Positions 8,400 through 17,085 are shown, counted from the first letter of the stretch. The stretch is 64,000 nt of DNA from Flintibacter sp. KGMB00164 (GCF_008727735.1 NZ_CP044227.1:496001-560000), one strand, 5' to 3'. Made by a program: numbers and translations. Notes: a model not told the origin generated them from the letters alone.

Positions 8400-8428
8400 T
8401 TGCCGAACCCAGGAAAACTGAGTATACT
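8400..8428 (+). promoter_or_regulatory. Promoter of the first LCP gene
   Basis: TTGCCG (8400-8405), 17 bp, TATACT (8423-8428). The surrounding bases (GCTTGCCGAA, TATACT) closely resemble the promoter of the second LCP gene at 9758-9786. Confidence 0.7.
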
Positions 8429-8463
8429 AATACAAGATTTACATAAGATGGGGGATAGCCACC

Positions 8464-9609
8464 ATGGAGCAGACACCAACCCGCCGCCGCAGGAGCAGTT
8501 CCGCTTCCTCCGGCGGCCGACGGCAGCAGCCGCAGACCCGACGTCCCGCACCCAAAAAACGCAAGCGCCGCAGCATTGGCTGGACGTTGTACGCAATCCT
8601 GGTGGTCATTTCCGCCATCATCGTGGGCGTGTATGCTGCAGGGCACTTTTTTATCAAGGCTCCGGAAATTAAAGGGACTGAGGGTGATATCTCCACGGCA
8701 CCGGTGGTGGATGAAAGTACCCAGGAGCCGGAGGACCCCAACGCGCTGATCCGAAAAGAGGGGGTCTATAACTTCCTTCTGCTGGGCAAGGACGTGGATA
8801 GCAGCAACACCGATACCCTGATCGTGGTCAGCTACGACACGGTGAATCAGAAGATCGGCATGGTGTCCATCCCCCGGGATACCGCAGTGACCCGCGAGTG
8901 GAGCAGCATGCCCAAGATCAACGCCGCCTTCCACAGCAAAAAGGCCGGTCCCGAGGTGCTGAAGGAAGAGATCAAGAACACCTTTGGTATTCCCATCGAC
9001 TACTACATCCATGTGGATCTGCAGGGCTTTATCGCCCTGGTAGATGAGCTGGACGGCGTGGATATTGAGGTTCCCCTGGATATGAACTACGACGACCCCT
9101 ATCAGGACCTGCACATCCACCTGAATGCCGGTATGCAGCATCTGAATGGGCAGCAGACCATGCAGGCGGTGCGCTACCGCCACGACAACTCGGACAGCCC
9201 CAATTACCAAGCCAACCAGTGGTACAGCGACGTGCAGCGCGGCGAGTTCCAGCGCCAGGTGCTGGTGGAGCTGGCCAAGAAGGTGATCTCCTGGAACTCC
9301 ATCCCCAAGGTGACCTCCTTCCTGGAACTGTTCAATACCTATGTGAAGACTGACCTGAGCATGCAGGACATGCTCTACTTTGCCACCAAGGCCATGGAGG
9401 TGGATGTGTCCACCGCCATCACCCAGGGCAACTTGGATGGCCGGGGCGAGGGTGTGGTCAACGGATACAAGTACTGCTTTGTCTATGAGGCGGAAGATAT
9501 CCTGCCCACCATCAACTCCCTTATCAATCCCTACACCCGGGATCTGACCGCGGACGATTTGAACCTGCCTGTGCCGGAATACTACTGGAACGGCGGGATC
9601 ATTGATTAA
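8464..9609 (+). CDS. LytR-CpsA-Psr family cell-envelope ligase (first of a pair)
   Basis: 381 residues. The basic cytoplasmic N-terminus is rich in Arg, Gln and Ser (residues 1-38). One membrane segment follows (about 39-60), then an extracellular LCP domain from about residue 95: YNFLLLGKDV, NTDTLIVVSYDT, GMVSIPRDTAV, PIDYYIHVDLQGF, LDGVDIEVP, LNGQQTMQAVRYRHD. LCP enzymes transfer lipid-linked glycopolymers onto peptidoglycan at the outer membrane face. The second copy at 9822-10949 is similar along its whole length, so the pair arose by tandem duplication. Each has its own promoter and terminator. Confidence 0.93.
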   Translation: MEQTPTRRRRSSSASSGGRRQQPQTRRPAPKKRKRRSIGWTLYAILVVISAIIVGVYAAGHFFIKAPEIKGTEGDISTAPVVDESTQEPEDPNALIRKEGVYNFLLLGKDVDSSNTDTLIVVSYDTVNQKIGMVSIPRDTAVTREWSSMPKINAAFHSKKAGPEVLKEEIKNTFGIPIDYYIHVDLQGFIALVDELDGVDIEVPLDMNYDDPYQDLHIHLNAGMQHLNGQQTMQAVRYRHDNSDSPNYQANQWYSDVQRGEFQRQVLVELAKKVISWNSIPKVTSFLELFNTYVKTDLSMQDMLYFATKAMEVDVSTAITQGNLDGRGEGVVNGYKYCFVYEAEDILPTINSLINPYTRDLTADDLNLPVPEYYWNGGIID

Positions 9610-9616
9610 AAGGCGA

Positions 9617-9653
9617 GGACCCGTACAGCTTGGCGCTGTGCGGGTCCTTTCTT
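9617..9653 (+). terminator. Terminator after the first LCP gene
   Basis: GGACCCG...CGGGTCC stem extended by CAGC/GCTG, followed by TTTCTT. The remaining bases to the next promoter (9654-9757) hold no recognisable feature. Confidence 0.85.
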
Positions 9654-9757
9654 ATAAAAAGAGAGCCGGGATTTCTGAAGAGAAGGAAAGATACTGGAAG
9701 GGGAGAAACCCAGTCTGCATGATTCCTTAAGAAATCATAAAACAACCTTTAGAAGGC

Positions 9758-9786
9758 TTGTCGAAGGAAGGGGAATCGGATATACT
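9758..9786 (+). promoter_or_regulatory. Promoter of the second LCP gene
   Basis: TTGTCG (9758-9763), 17 bp, TATACT (9781-9786); same spacing and flanks as the first LCP promoter. Confidence 0.7.
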
Positions 9787-9821
9787 GGGGCACATCTCAA
9801 ACAAGATTGGAGGGAGCTCCC

Positions 9822-10949
9822 CTGGCTCAGACACAGATACCAAACCGACGCTCGTCCTCCGGCGGCCGACGGCAGCAGCCGGTCAAGCGATATAAGCGCC
9901 GCCGCCGCGGCGCCATTTGGGCCCTTTACACCTTTGTGGCCGTACTGGCCGTTCTGGTGGTAGGTGCGTATGCCGCCGGAACCTTTTTCATCACGCCTCC
10001 GCCGATAAAAGAGGCAAGAACCCAGGTCACCGCCCCAGCGGCCGGAAAGACCGAGAAGGAAAAACAGACTGAGGCCGGGGGCGAGGCTCCTCAGGTGGCC
10101 GGAACCGGCGCGCTGAAACGGAAGGAAGGCGTTTATAACTTCCTGCTGCTGGGCAGCGATAAGGGCGGCGGTAACGCCGATACCATCATCGTGGCCAGCT
10201 ATGACACCAAGTCCCAGAAGGTGGGCGTGCTCTCTGTCCCCCGCGACACCATGGTGGACCGGGACTGGAGCCGCAACGGCAAAATCAACGCCGCTCTGGG
10301 GCACGGCGGGCCGGAGCTGCTGGCCGAAGAGATCACCAAGACGCTGGGTGTGCCCATTGACTACTATTTCCACATCAACCTCCAGGGCTTTGTGGCACTG
10401 GTGGATGAGCTGGGCGGGGTGGATGTGGATATCCCCGTGGATATGAACTATGACGACCCCTACCAGAACCTGCACATCCACTTCAAGAAAGGCCCCCAGC
10501 ATCTGGACGGCCAGGCGGCTATGGAGGCGGTACGCTACCGCCATGACAACAAGACCACCGTCAATTCCAATTACAGCGACCTGGACCGCACCAAGCTGCA
10601 GCAACAAGTGCTTACCGGGCTGGCGGACAAGGTGATCTCCTGGGGCAGCATCACCAAGGTGCAGTCCTTCCTGAATATCTTCAACACCTACGTCAAGACC
10701 GATATGGGACTGAAGGATATGCTCTACTTTGCCACCCAGGGCATGAAGCTGAATACCTCCAGCGCCGTTAGCTCGGCCACCCTGGAGGGCCGGGGAGACG
10801 CCTACTACCGGGCCTCCGCCTGGTGCATGGAGCTCAACCAGGAGTCTACCGTGAAGCTGGTCAACGAGCTGGTAAACCCCTATACCCGGGATCTTACCTT
10901 AAAGGATATGAACCTGCCCCGGGCTGAGCGCTACTACTTCAATTATTGA
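9822..10949 (+). CDS. LytR-CpsA-Psr family cell-envelope ligase (second of a pair), probable CTG start
   Basis: 375 residues from the CTG at 9822. No ATG or GTG stands at a suitable place. The CTG follows GGAGGGAG by 6 nt, and the resulting MAQTQIPNRR aligns with MEQTPTRRRR of the first copy. A TTG at 9807 is in frame but overlaps the ribosome site. Domains match the paralogue: basic tail, membrane segment at about 31-52, LCP domain with YNFLLLGSDK, NADTIIVASYDT, GVLSVPRDTMV, LDGQAAMEAVRYRHD. The linker after the membrane segment (Glu/Lys-rich, about 60-95) differs most from the first copy. Role as for the first LCP protein. Confidence 0.9.
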   Translation: MAQTQIPNRRSSSGGRRQQPVKRYKRRRRGAIWALYTFVAVLAVLVVGAYAAGTFFITPPPIKEARTQVTAPAAGKTEKEKQTEAGGEAPQVAGTGALKRKEGVYNFLLLGSDKGGGNADTIIVASYDTKSQKVGVLSVPRDTMVDRDWSRNGKINAALGHGGPELLAEEITKTLGVPIDYYFHINLQGFVALVDELGGVDVDIPVDMNYDDPYQNLHIHFKKGPQHLDGQAAMEAVRYRHDNKTTVNSNYSDLDRTKLQQQVLTGLADKVISWGSITKVQSFLNIFNTYVKTDMGLKDMLYFATQGMKLNTSSAVSSATLEGRGDAYYRASAWCMELNQESTVKLVNELVNPYTRDLTLKDMNLPRAERYYFNY

Positions 10950-10961
10950 CCGGACAGCCGT

Positions 10962-11000
10962 CCGGCGGAGAACTCTCGTGTCTCCGCCGGGCGGTTTTTT
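10962..11000 (+). terminator. Terminator after the second LCP gene
   Basis: 10-bp stem CCGGCGGAGA / TCTCCGCCGG with 9-nt loop, then GCGG and six T. Confidence 0.9.
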
Positions 11001-11007
11001 GTTGGGG

Positions 11008-11036
11008 TTGACAGAGCGGGCAAAATGGGCCATGAT
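11008..11036 (+). promoter_or_regulatory. Promoter of the M20 amidohydrolase gene
   Basis: TTGACA (11008-11013), 17-bp spacer, CATGAT (11031-11036), 35 nt before the start codon. Confidence 0.65.
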
Positions 11037-11070
11037 GGGAGAGAAAAACGCCGGAAAGGACCGATGAAGG

Positions 11071-12267
11071 ATGGAAGAGTGGAAGGGCTGGCTGGAGGAC
11101 TGGTATAAGGAGCAGGTGGAGGTGCGTCATATGCTGCACCGAAATCCGGAGCTGCCCTATGAGGAGCGGGAGACTACCCGTTTTTTAAAGCAGCAGCTTA
11201 CCGCCTGGGGCATCCGGGTGGAGGAACTGCCCGGCCTGGAGACCGGCGTGTCCGCGGTCATTGAAGGGGCACACCCCGGTCCTATGCTGGTGCTGCGGGA
11301 GGACATTGACGCTCTGCCAATCCTGGAGAACACCGGCCTGGACTTCGCTTCCCAGAAGCCCGGCGTGTGCCACGCCTGCGGCCATGATGTGCATACTGCC
11401 GCCCTGCTGTACGCAGCCCGGACACTGCAGCAGCTGCGGGAAGAGCTCCACGGCAGTGTGAAGCTTATCTTCCAGTGTGCCGAGGAGGTGGGCAGCGGCG
11501 CCTATAAGATGCTGGAGGCCGGAGCCCTAAAAGACTGCCAGCCCCAGGCGGTGGTGGGCTTTCACTGTGCGCCTCTGCTGGAACTGGGCAAGATCGGTGT
11601 GCGCCGGGGACCCAGCAATGCCAGCTTTGATATCTTCACTTGGACCATTACCGGACGGGGTGGCCACGGGGCCTATCCCCAGCGGTGTGTGGACCCGGTA
11701 GTGGTGAGCGCCCACCTCATTACCCAGCTCCAAACGGTAGTCAGCCGCTTCAATAACCCCACCCACCCGGCCGTGCTTACCGTGGGAGAAATTCACGGAG
11801 GCACCGCCCCCAACATCATCCCCGACCAGGTGACCATGCGGGGCGCTATGCGGGCCTTTGACGAGGGGCTGCGCCAGGAGATGCTGGAGCAGATCCGGCA
11901 GATTACCCGGGACTGCTGCGCCGCCCTGGGGGCAAAGGGAGAGGTCAGCCGGGATGTGGGCATCCCTTCCATCATCAGCGACCCGGAGATCGCCGACGGA
12001 GTGGCCCGGGCGGTGGAGGAGAGCCTGGGGCAGGAGCACCTGCACTGGGTGCCGGAGGCGTCCATGGGCTCGGACGATTTCTCCGTGTGGATGGAGGCCT
12101 GCGGAGGCCGGGGAGTGCAGTTCCAGGTGGGTACCCACGATCCTGCCTGTCCCAACAGCGGGCTGGGGATCCATGTGGCGGAGAATATCTTCCCGGATGA
12201 GGCGCTCCGCTATGCTGCGCCGGTGCTGGTGCAGTTTGCCCTGGACTATCTGGGCAAGAAAGACTAA
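11071..12267 (+). CDS. M20 family metallo-amidohydrolase (hippurate / N-acyl amino acid hydrolase type)
   Basis: 398 residues. Metal-binding and catalytic motifs of the M20D group are present: MLHRNPELPYEE, VLREDIDALPI, CHACGHDVHTA, the Glu pair in FQCAEEVGSG, GFHCAPLLELGKIG, GRGGHGAYPQRCVDP (dimerisation domain) and EASMGSDDFSVWME. Such cytoplasmic enzymes hydrolyse N-acylated amino acids or aminoacyl-benzoate amides; the true substrate is not visible. The ATG at 11071 has GGAAAGGA about 10 nt upstream; the ATG at 11064 is in another frame and soon closes. Single-gene transcript. Confidence 0.92.
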   Translation: MEEWKGWLEDWYKEQVEVRHMLHRNPELPYEERETTRFLKQQLTAWGIRVEELPGLETGVSAVIEGAHPGPMLVLREDIDALPILENTGLDFASQKPGVCHACGHDVHTAALLYAARTLQQLREELHGSVKLIFQCAEEVGSGAYKMLEAGALKDCQPQAVVGFHCAPLLELGKIGVRRGPSNASFDIFTWTITGRGGHGAYPQRCVDPVVVSAHLITQLQTVVSRFNNPTHPAVLTVGEIHGGTAPNIIPDQVTMRGAMRAFDEGLRQEMLEQIRQITRDCCAALGAKGEVSRDVGIPSIISDPEIADGVARAVEESLGQEHLHWVPEASMGSDDFSVWMEACGGRGVQFQVGTHDPACPNSGLGIHVAENIFPDEALRYAAPVLVQFALDYLGKKD

Positions 12268-12272
12268 GAATA

Positions 12273-12310
12273 CAAAAAACGAGGGAGCGACCGGATAGGT
12301 CACTCCCTCG
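12273..12310 (-). terminator. Terminator of pgcA (minus strand)
   Basis: GAGGGAGCGACC (12281-12292) pairs with GGTCACTCCCTC (12298-12309), with one mismatch. Read on the minus strand it is followed by GTTTTTTG. Confidence 0.75.
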
Positions 12311-12331
12311 CATGTTTCTATGGAAAAACAA

Positions 12332-12419
12332 GGCGAAACGCAGTTTCGCAGAAAGCTTTTTTGCCTACTTTTTTCTCGAAAAAAGTAGGTCTTTGCGCAG
12401 CTTTCTTTCAAGAAAGCTG
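12332..12419. repeat. Modular palindromic repeat, copy A
   Basis: Three adjacent palindromes: GCGAAACgcaGTTTCGC (12333-12349), CCTACTTTT...AAAAGTAGG (12364-12389) and CAGCTTTCTTTCAAGAAAGCTG-like (12398-12419). The last ends directly beside the pgcA stop codon (12421). The same modules recur at 27478-27561 and 62982-63039 in other order or orientation. It lies between convergent genes; it may be a non-autonomous repeat family that also acts in transcript ends. Confidence 0.75.
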
Positions 12420-12420
12420 C

Positions 12421-14148
12421 TTAGCCCTTCAGGGTCTCAGCCCAGGCGGCGTACTTAGCCACCTTCTCGTCGCACTCGGCCTTGGTGACGCCGTTGGCCA
12501 GGATGTAGACCTTGACCTTGGGCTCGGTGCCGGAGGGACGGACGATGAGGCTGGTGCCGTCGGCCATCTCGTAGCGCAGCACGTTGGAACCGGAAAGTTC
12601 CATGGTGCTCTTGCAGCCGTCAGCCACATTGACCACGCTGCCGTCCTTGTAGTCCTTCTGCTCCTTGACCGCCACACCGGCGATCTCCACAGGGGGCTTC
12701 TCACGCAGATTGGCCATCAGGTCGGCCATCTTCTTCAAGCCGTCCAGGCCGGGCATGACCAGGTTCAGAGTCTTCTCGCCGTAGTAGCCGTACTTCTCAA
12801 ACAGAGCCTGGAGGGCATCATACAGAGTCATGCCTTGGCTGGCGTACCAAGCGGCCATCTCAGTGAGCTCCACACTGGCGGAGACGGCGTCCTTGTCCCG
12901 GACGTAGTCGCCCAGCATGTAGCCGTAGCTCTCCTCGTAGGACATAATGACGTTGCCCTCGCCGCTGTTCTCCAGCTGGTCCTTCTTCTGGGCCAGGAAC
13001 TTAAAGCCAGTGAAGGTGTCGTAGCACTGCAGGCCGTTGACCTCAGCCACCTTGCGGGCCATCTCGGTGGTCACGATGGTCTTGAGGGCCACAGGCTTCT
13101 CAGGCATCTTGCCGGTGCGGCGCTTGGCACCGATCAGGTAGTCCAGCAGCAGCACGCCGGTCTGGTTGCCGGAGATGACCACAAAGTCGTCGTCCTTGGT
13201 GCGTACCATGATGCCCACGCGGTCGGCGTCGGGGTCGGAGCCCAGGATAAAGTCGGCGTTGTTCTTCTTGGCCAGGTCTACCGCCAGATAGAAGCCCTCG
13301 GGGTTCTCGGGGTTGGGGGAGACCACGGTGGGGAAGTCGCCGTCAATGACCATCTGCTCAGGCACGCAGATGACGTGCTTCATGCCCAGACGCTTGAGAG
13401 CCTCGGGGATGAGCTTATAGCCGGTGCCGTGGAAGGGAGTGTACACCATCTTGAAGGTGTCAGCCATCTTCTCCACCACGGCCTTGTCGTTGACCTGCTC
13501 CATGACGTTGGCCAGGAACTTCTCGTCGGTCTCAGCGCCCATGAGGACGATCTTGCCCTCGGCCACGGCCTTGTCGTAGTCCATGGTCTTGACGCAGTCG
13601 AACACGTCCAGCTCCTTCATCTTCTTGGCTACCTCGTCGGCGTGCTTGGGGGGCAGCTGGGCGCCGTCCTCCCAGTACACCTTATAGCCGTTGTACTCCT
13701 TGGGGTTGTGGCTGGCGGTGACATTGATGCCGGCGATGCAGCCGTACTCACGCACAGCAAAGCTGAGCTCGGGGGTGGGGCGCAGGGACTCAAACAGACG
13801 CACGGGGATGCCGTTGCCCGCCATGACGCAGGCGGCCTCCCGGGCAAAGATGTCGGAGTTGTTGCGGCAGTCAAAGCACACGGCCACGCCCCGCTTTACC
13901 GCCTCAGGACCCTCCTCCAGAATGACCTGGGCAAAGGCCTGGGTGGCGTGACGGATGACATGCACGTTCATACGGTACAGGCCCACGCCCATGGTGCCGC
14001 GCAGACCGGCGGTGCCAAAGGACAGCTGGTCAAAAAAGCGGGACTCGATCTCCTTCTCATCGTTCTTGATCGCCTCCAGCTCGGCCTTTTCGTCGGCGGA
14101 CAGAGCGGGGCTGTTAAGCCATTTCTCGTAATTCTCCCGATAAGACAT
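12421..14148 (-). CDS. pgcA: Alpha-phosphoglucomutase
   Basis: 575 residues, close to the 581 of B. subtilis PgcA. Interconverts glucose 6-phosphate and glucose 1-phosphate, the entry to glycogen and cell-wall sugar synthesis. Seen: FGTAGLRGTMGVGLYRMN, the phosphoserine loop VTASHNPKEYNGYK, the metal loop GSDPDADRVG, the substrate loop YEESYGYM and the C-terminal phosphate-binding VRPSGTEPKVKVY. The ATG at 14148 has AGGAGG 10 nt upstream; the frame is open to 14247 but without similarity. It should supply glucose 1-phosphate to GlgC (48994-50202). Confidence 0.95.
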   Translation of the reverse strand: MSYRENYEKWLNSPALSADEKAELEAIKNDEKEIESRFFDQLSFGTAGLRGTMGVGLYRMNVHVIRHATQAFAQVILEEGPEAVKRGVAVCFDCRNNSDIFAREAACVMAGNGIPVRLFESLRPTPELSFAVREYGCIAGINVTASHNPKEYNGYKVYWEDGAQLPPKHADEVAKKMKELDVFDCVKTMDYDKAVAEGKIVLMGAETDEKFLANVMEQVNDKAVVEKMADTFKMVYTPFHGTGYKLIPEALKRLGMKHVICVPEQMVIDGDFPTVVSPNPENPEGFYLAVDLAKKNNADFILGSDPDADRVGIMVRTKDDDFVVISGNQTGVLLLDYLIGAKRRTGKMPEKPVALKTIVTTEMARKVAEVNGLQCYDTFTGFKFLAQKKDQLENSGEGNVIMSYEESYGYMLGDYVRDKDAVSASVELTEMAAWYASQGMTLYDALQALFEKYGYYGEKTLNLVMPGLDGLKKMADLMANLREKPPVEIAGVAVKEQKDYKDGSVVNVADGCKSTMELSGSNVLRYEMADGTSLIVRPSGTEPKVKVYILANGVTKAECDEKVAKYAAWAETLKG

Positions 14149-14176
14149 AGGTACATAACCTCCTGTAAAGATAAAA

Positions 14177-14240
14177 ACTCCGCTGGGATTGGCTGTTGTG
14201 GTAAGTGTACCACAACCAGGCGCAAATTTCCAGCGGAGTT
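14177..14240 (-). terminator. Nested inverted repeat between rlmH and pgcA
   Basis: Outer arms AACTCCGCTGG (14177-14187) and CCAGCGGAGTT (14230-14240) enclose inner arms TTGTGGTA (14196-14203) and TACCACAA (14208-14215). On the minus strand the outer stem is followed by TTTTTATC, so it can terminate the rlmH transcript. It also sits immediately upstream of the pgcA ribosome site and could attenuate read-through. Confidence 0.7.
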
Positions 14241-14269
14241 TCGTCAAATTTATGGAAAAACATGGGATT

Positions 14270-14752
14270 CTACTTGTGGTAGCTGGAGCCTTCGTTGATC
14301 TTAAAGGCCCGGTAGACCTGCTCCAAAAGCATCACCCGTGCCAGGTGGTGGGGGAAGGTCATGGGGGACATGGAGAGCTTGAGCCAAGCCTGCTGCTTGA
14401 TGGAGGGATGCAGGCCGTAGGAGCCGCCGATGAGAAAGACCAAATGCTTGGCGGAGGACTGCTGCCAATCGGCCACGATTTTGGCCAGTTCCTCACTGGA
14501 GCGCAGCTTTCCTTCCACACAGAGAGCTACCAGACTGGCGCTGGGAGGAAGCTTGGCGCGGATAGCGTCGGCCTCCTTGGCCAGAGCCTGATCGATCTGG
14601 CCCTGGGTGGGGTTCTGAGGCAGCTTCTCCTCGGGCAGCTCGGTGAGGGTGAGCTTGCAGTAGCCGCCCAGCCGCTTTTCGTACTCCTTGCAGGCCTCCA
14701 GATAGAACTTCTCCTTCAGCTTTCCAACGCAGATGAGATGAACGCTCAGCAT
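14270..14752 (-). CDS. rlmH: 23S rRNA pseudouridine-1915 N3-methyltransferase RlmH
   Basis: 160 residues, the usual length. SPOUT-fold methyltransferase acting on helix 69 of the large subunit. Seen: HLICVGKLKEKFY at the N-terminus, the SAM-knot region LVFLIGGSYGLHPSI, and the C-terminal MTFPHHLARVMLLEQVYRAF ending in SSYHK. The start overlaps the yycJ stop by 7 bases, so the two are co-translated, an arrangement common in Firmicutes. Confidence 0.96.
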   Translation of the reverse strand: MLSVHLICVGKLKEKFYLEACKEYEKRLGGYCKLTLTELPEEKLPQNPTQGQIDQALAKEADAIRAKLPPSASLVALCVEGKLRSSEELAKIVADWQQSSAKHLVFLIGGSYGLHPSIKQQAWLKLSMSPMTFPHHLARVMLLEQVYRAFKINEGSSYHK

Positions 14753-15570
14753 ACGGCGGCCTCCTGTCTGACTCCCTGGCGGGAGAGATGGTATACCCGG
14801 CCCGGCTCCTTCCGGGGAGCGGCCTCCAGGGTCACCCCGTCCTCAAAGCCAGCCTGACGCAAGGTGCGGCCCACCACCTCCAGGGCGTGGGCTGGGGTGT
14901 TGTTCTCTTCGGACAGATGAGCCAGCAGAATAGTGTGGGCGCCGTTTTGTGCAGCCAGCAGAGCCAGCTGAGCCCCGGCCTCGTTGGACAGATGCCCACG
15001 GCGGCCCAGTACCCGCTGCTTAAGGTAATAGGGGTAGGGACCGGTGCGCACCCACTCCTCGTCGTGGTTGGCCTCGCACACCAGCAGGTCGCATCCGGCC
15101 ACCGCACGCTCCACCTGGGGAGATATGTAGCCCAGGTCGGTACACAACACCATGCGGCTGTCGCCGCCGGTAATGGCGTAGCCCACGCTGCAGGCGGCGT
15201 CGTGGGAGGTGGCAAAGGGCTCGATCCACAGTTCCCCCAGGGGGAAAGACTCTCCGGGGGCAAAGAAGCGGCCCAGCCGTTTTTCGGGAATGGCGGGTAC
15301 TTTCATGGCCAGGGCATCCAGGGTGGGAGCGGTGGCATACACCGGCAAGCTGAGCTGCTTGGTGAGAGTGGCAAGGCCGGAAATGTGGTCAGTGTGCTCA
15401 TGGGTGATGAGGACTCCGGACAGGGATGCTGGGTCCACCCCAAGGCCGCGCAGGGCGGTGGTGATGCGCCGGGCAGAGATGCCCGCATCCAGCAGGATAT
15501 GAGTCTGGCCGCAGGAGACCAGGGCGGCGTTGCCGCTGGACCCGCTGGCCAGGGTGACAAATGACAGCAA
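14746..15570 (-). CDS. yycJ: MBL-fold metallohydrolase of the YycJ/WalJ family
   Basis: 274 residues; metallo-beta-lactamase fold with the di-metal motif THEHTDH (near residue 55), ATSHDAACSVGY, and VCEANHDEEW. The N-terminal SFVTLASGSSGNA is typical of the family. In bacilli this protein belongs to the Wal regulon and has been linked to cell division and DNA replication or repair; its substrate is not settled. Here it pairs with rlmH rather than walRK. The start is a TTG at 15570 preceded by AAAGGAG with 8-nt spacing. Confidence 0.9.
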   Translation of the reverse strand: MLSFVTLASGSSGNAALVSCGQTHILLDAGISARRITTALRGLGVDPASLSGVLITHEHTDHISGLATLTKQLSLPVYATAPTLDALAMKVPAIPEKRLGRFFAPGESFPLGELWIEPFATSHDAACSVGYAITGGDSRMVLCTDLGYISPQVERAVAGCDLLVCEANHDEEWVRTGPYPYYLKQRVLGRRGHLSNEAGAQLALLAAQNGAHTILLAHLSEENNTPAHALEVVGRTLRQAGFEDGVTLEAAPRKEPGRVYHLSRQGVRQEAAVC

Positions 15571-15597
15571 TGAAGGCGCTCCTTTCCGCGTACAGGC

Positions 15598-15653
15598 AAA
15601 AAAAGCGGGAGCCGGAGCGGGACAGTCGTCCCGGACCTGCGCTCCCGCTTTTT
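15598..15653. terminator. Bidirectional hairpin terminator after murA
   Basis: AAAAGCGGGAGC (15601-15612) pairs with GCTCCCGCTTTTT (15641-15653), with an inner stem CGGGAC/GTCCCG. T-runs stand on both strands. It serves murA on the minus strand, just upstream of yycJ. Confidence 0.8.
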
Positions 15654-15662
15654 ATCATTCAT

Positions 15663-16955
15663 TTAGCCCACCTGGGACTTGGCGTCCTCGTCGGGGACGG
15701 TGATCATTTTAATGTTGGCGCCTACGCCGGACAGCTTGCCAACCAGGTCCTCGTAGCCGCGCTCAATGTGGTGGATATCGCCCACCTCGGTGACGCCCTG
15801 AGCAGCCAGACCGGCGATGACCATGGCAGCGCCCGCCCGCAGGTCGCAGGCATTCACCGGTGCGCCGGTGAGCTGGGGCACACCCTCAATGACGGCCACC
15901 TTGCCGTCCACCTGGATGTGAGCGCCCATGCGGCGGAACTCATCCACATAGCGGTAGCGGCTGTCCCACACGCCCTCGGTGAGTACGCTGGTGCCGGTGG
16001 CAAGGCAGAGTACCGCGGCGATCTGAGGCTGCATGTCGGTGGGGAAACCGGGGTAGGGCATGGTCTTCACGTTGGTGCGGCTGATGGGGCCAAAGCGGCG
16101 CACCCGCACCGCGTCGTCCAGCTCCTCCACATCCACGCCCATCTCCACCAGCTTGGCGGTGATGCAGTCCAGATGCTTGGGGATGACGTTCTGAATGAGC
16201 ACGTCGCCGCCGGCAGCGGCCACGGCAGCCATATAGGTGCCGGCCTCGATCTGGTCGGGGATGATGGAATAGGTGCCGCCCTTGAGACGCTTGACGCCGC
16301 GGATCTTGATCACGTCGGTGCCCGCGCCCATGATGTTGGCGCCCATGGAGTTGAGGAAGTTGGCCAGGTCCACGATATGGGGCTCCTTGGCGGCATTTTC
16401 AATGATGGTCATGCCATCGGCCAGCACACCGGCCAGCATGATGTTCATGGTGGCGCCCACGGACACCATGTCCAGGTAGATCTGTCCGCCGGACAGACGT
16501 CCGCCGGGGACCTTGGCGCAGATCAGGCCGTTGCGCACATCTACATCCGCGCCCATGGCCACAAAGCCCTTGATGTGCTGGTCAATGGGCCGTCCGCCCA
16601 GATCACAGCCGCCGGGCAGGGGTACCTCGGCCCAGCCGAAGCGGCCCAGCAGAGCACCCACCAGGTAGTAGCTGGCGCGGATCTTGCGGGCCAGCTCATA
16701 GGGGACCTGACGATTGCGGATGTGAGAGCAGTCAATGTCCACCGTGGTACGGTTGACAGTGCGCACGTCAGCCCCCAGCTCCTGAAGGATCTGGAGGATC
16801 AGAGTGACGTCGCTGATCTGGGGAATGTTCTCGATTCGGCACACCCCGTCCACCAGCAGGGCAGCGGGGATGATAGCGACAGCGGCGTTTTTGGCGCCGC
16901 TGATGGTGATGGTTCCGTGAAGGGGCTTACCGCCCTGAATCTGATACTTATTCAA
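15663..16955 (-). CDS. murA: UDP-N-acetylglucosamine 1-carboxyvinyltransferase
   Basis: 430 residues from the TTG at 16955 (NKYQIQGGKPL), the usual MurA length. First committed step of peptidoglycan synthesis, transferring enolpyruvate to UDP-GlcNAc. Seen: SGAKNAAVAIIPAALL, RASYYLVGALLGRFG, LPGGCDLGGRPIDQH (in the loop that holds the fosfomycin-binding Cys, here Cys of GGCDLG) and GFPTDMQPQ. GAGAGGGTG precedes the TTG. In-frame alternatives are an ATG at 16988 without a ribosome site and a TTG at 17045 near GGGAGAAG, so the start is uncertain by up to 30 codons. Confidence 0.93.
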   Translation of the reverse strand: MNKYQIQGGKPLHGTITISGAKNAAVAIIPAALLVDGVCRIENIPQISDVTLILQILQELGADVRTVNRTTVDIDCSHIRNRQVPYELARKIRASYYLVGALLGRFGWAEVPLPGGCDLGGRPIDQHIKGFVAMGADVDVRNGLICAKVPGGRLSGGQIYLDMVSVGATMNIMLAGVLADGMTIIENAAKEPHIVDLANFLNSMGANIMGAGTDVIKIRGVKRLKGGTYSIIPDQIEAGTYMAAVAAAGGDVLIQNVIPKHLDCITAKLVEMGVDVEELDDAVRVRRFGPISRTNVKTMPYPGFPTDMQPQIAAVLCLATGTSVLTEGVWDSRYRYVDEFRRMGAHIQVDGKVAVIEGVPQLTGAPVNACDLRAGAAMVIAGLAAQGVTEVGDIHHIERGYEDLVGKLSGVGANIKMITVPDEDAKSQVG

Positions 16956-17045
16956 ACTTGTCTGCACCCTCTCGAAGGAAATAAACATGGGGTTTATATG
17001 AACATACGGCGCAGCGCGCCATAAGTAGCTGCAAAAGCGATCCAA

Positions 17046-17072
17046 AAAAGGCTTCTCCCACAGGGAGACGCT
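17046..17072 (-). promoter_or_regulatory. Possible attenuator hairpin in the murA leader
   Basis: Minus strand GTCTCCC-tgt-GGGAGAA followed by GCC and six T, within about 35 nt of the predicted transcript start. It looks like a small intrinsic terminator ahead of murA. Confidence 0.35.
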
Positions 17073-17085
17073 CTAAAACGCATAT

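Noticed and set aside
12361..14298. A 645-codon plus-strand frame opposite pgcA
   Set aside because: Antisense shadow; also runs through the palindromic repeat and both flanking intergenic stretches.
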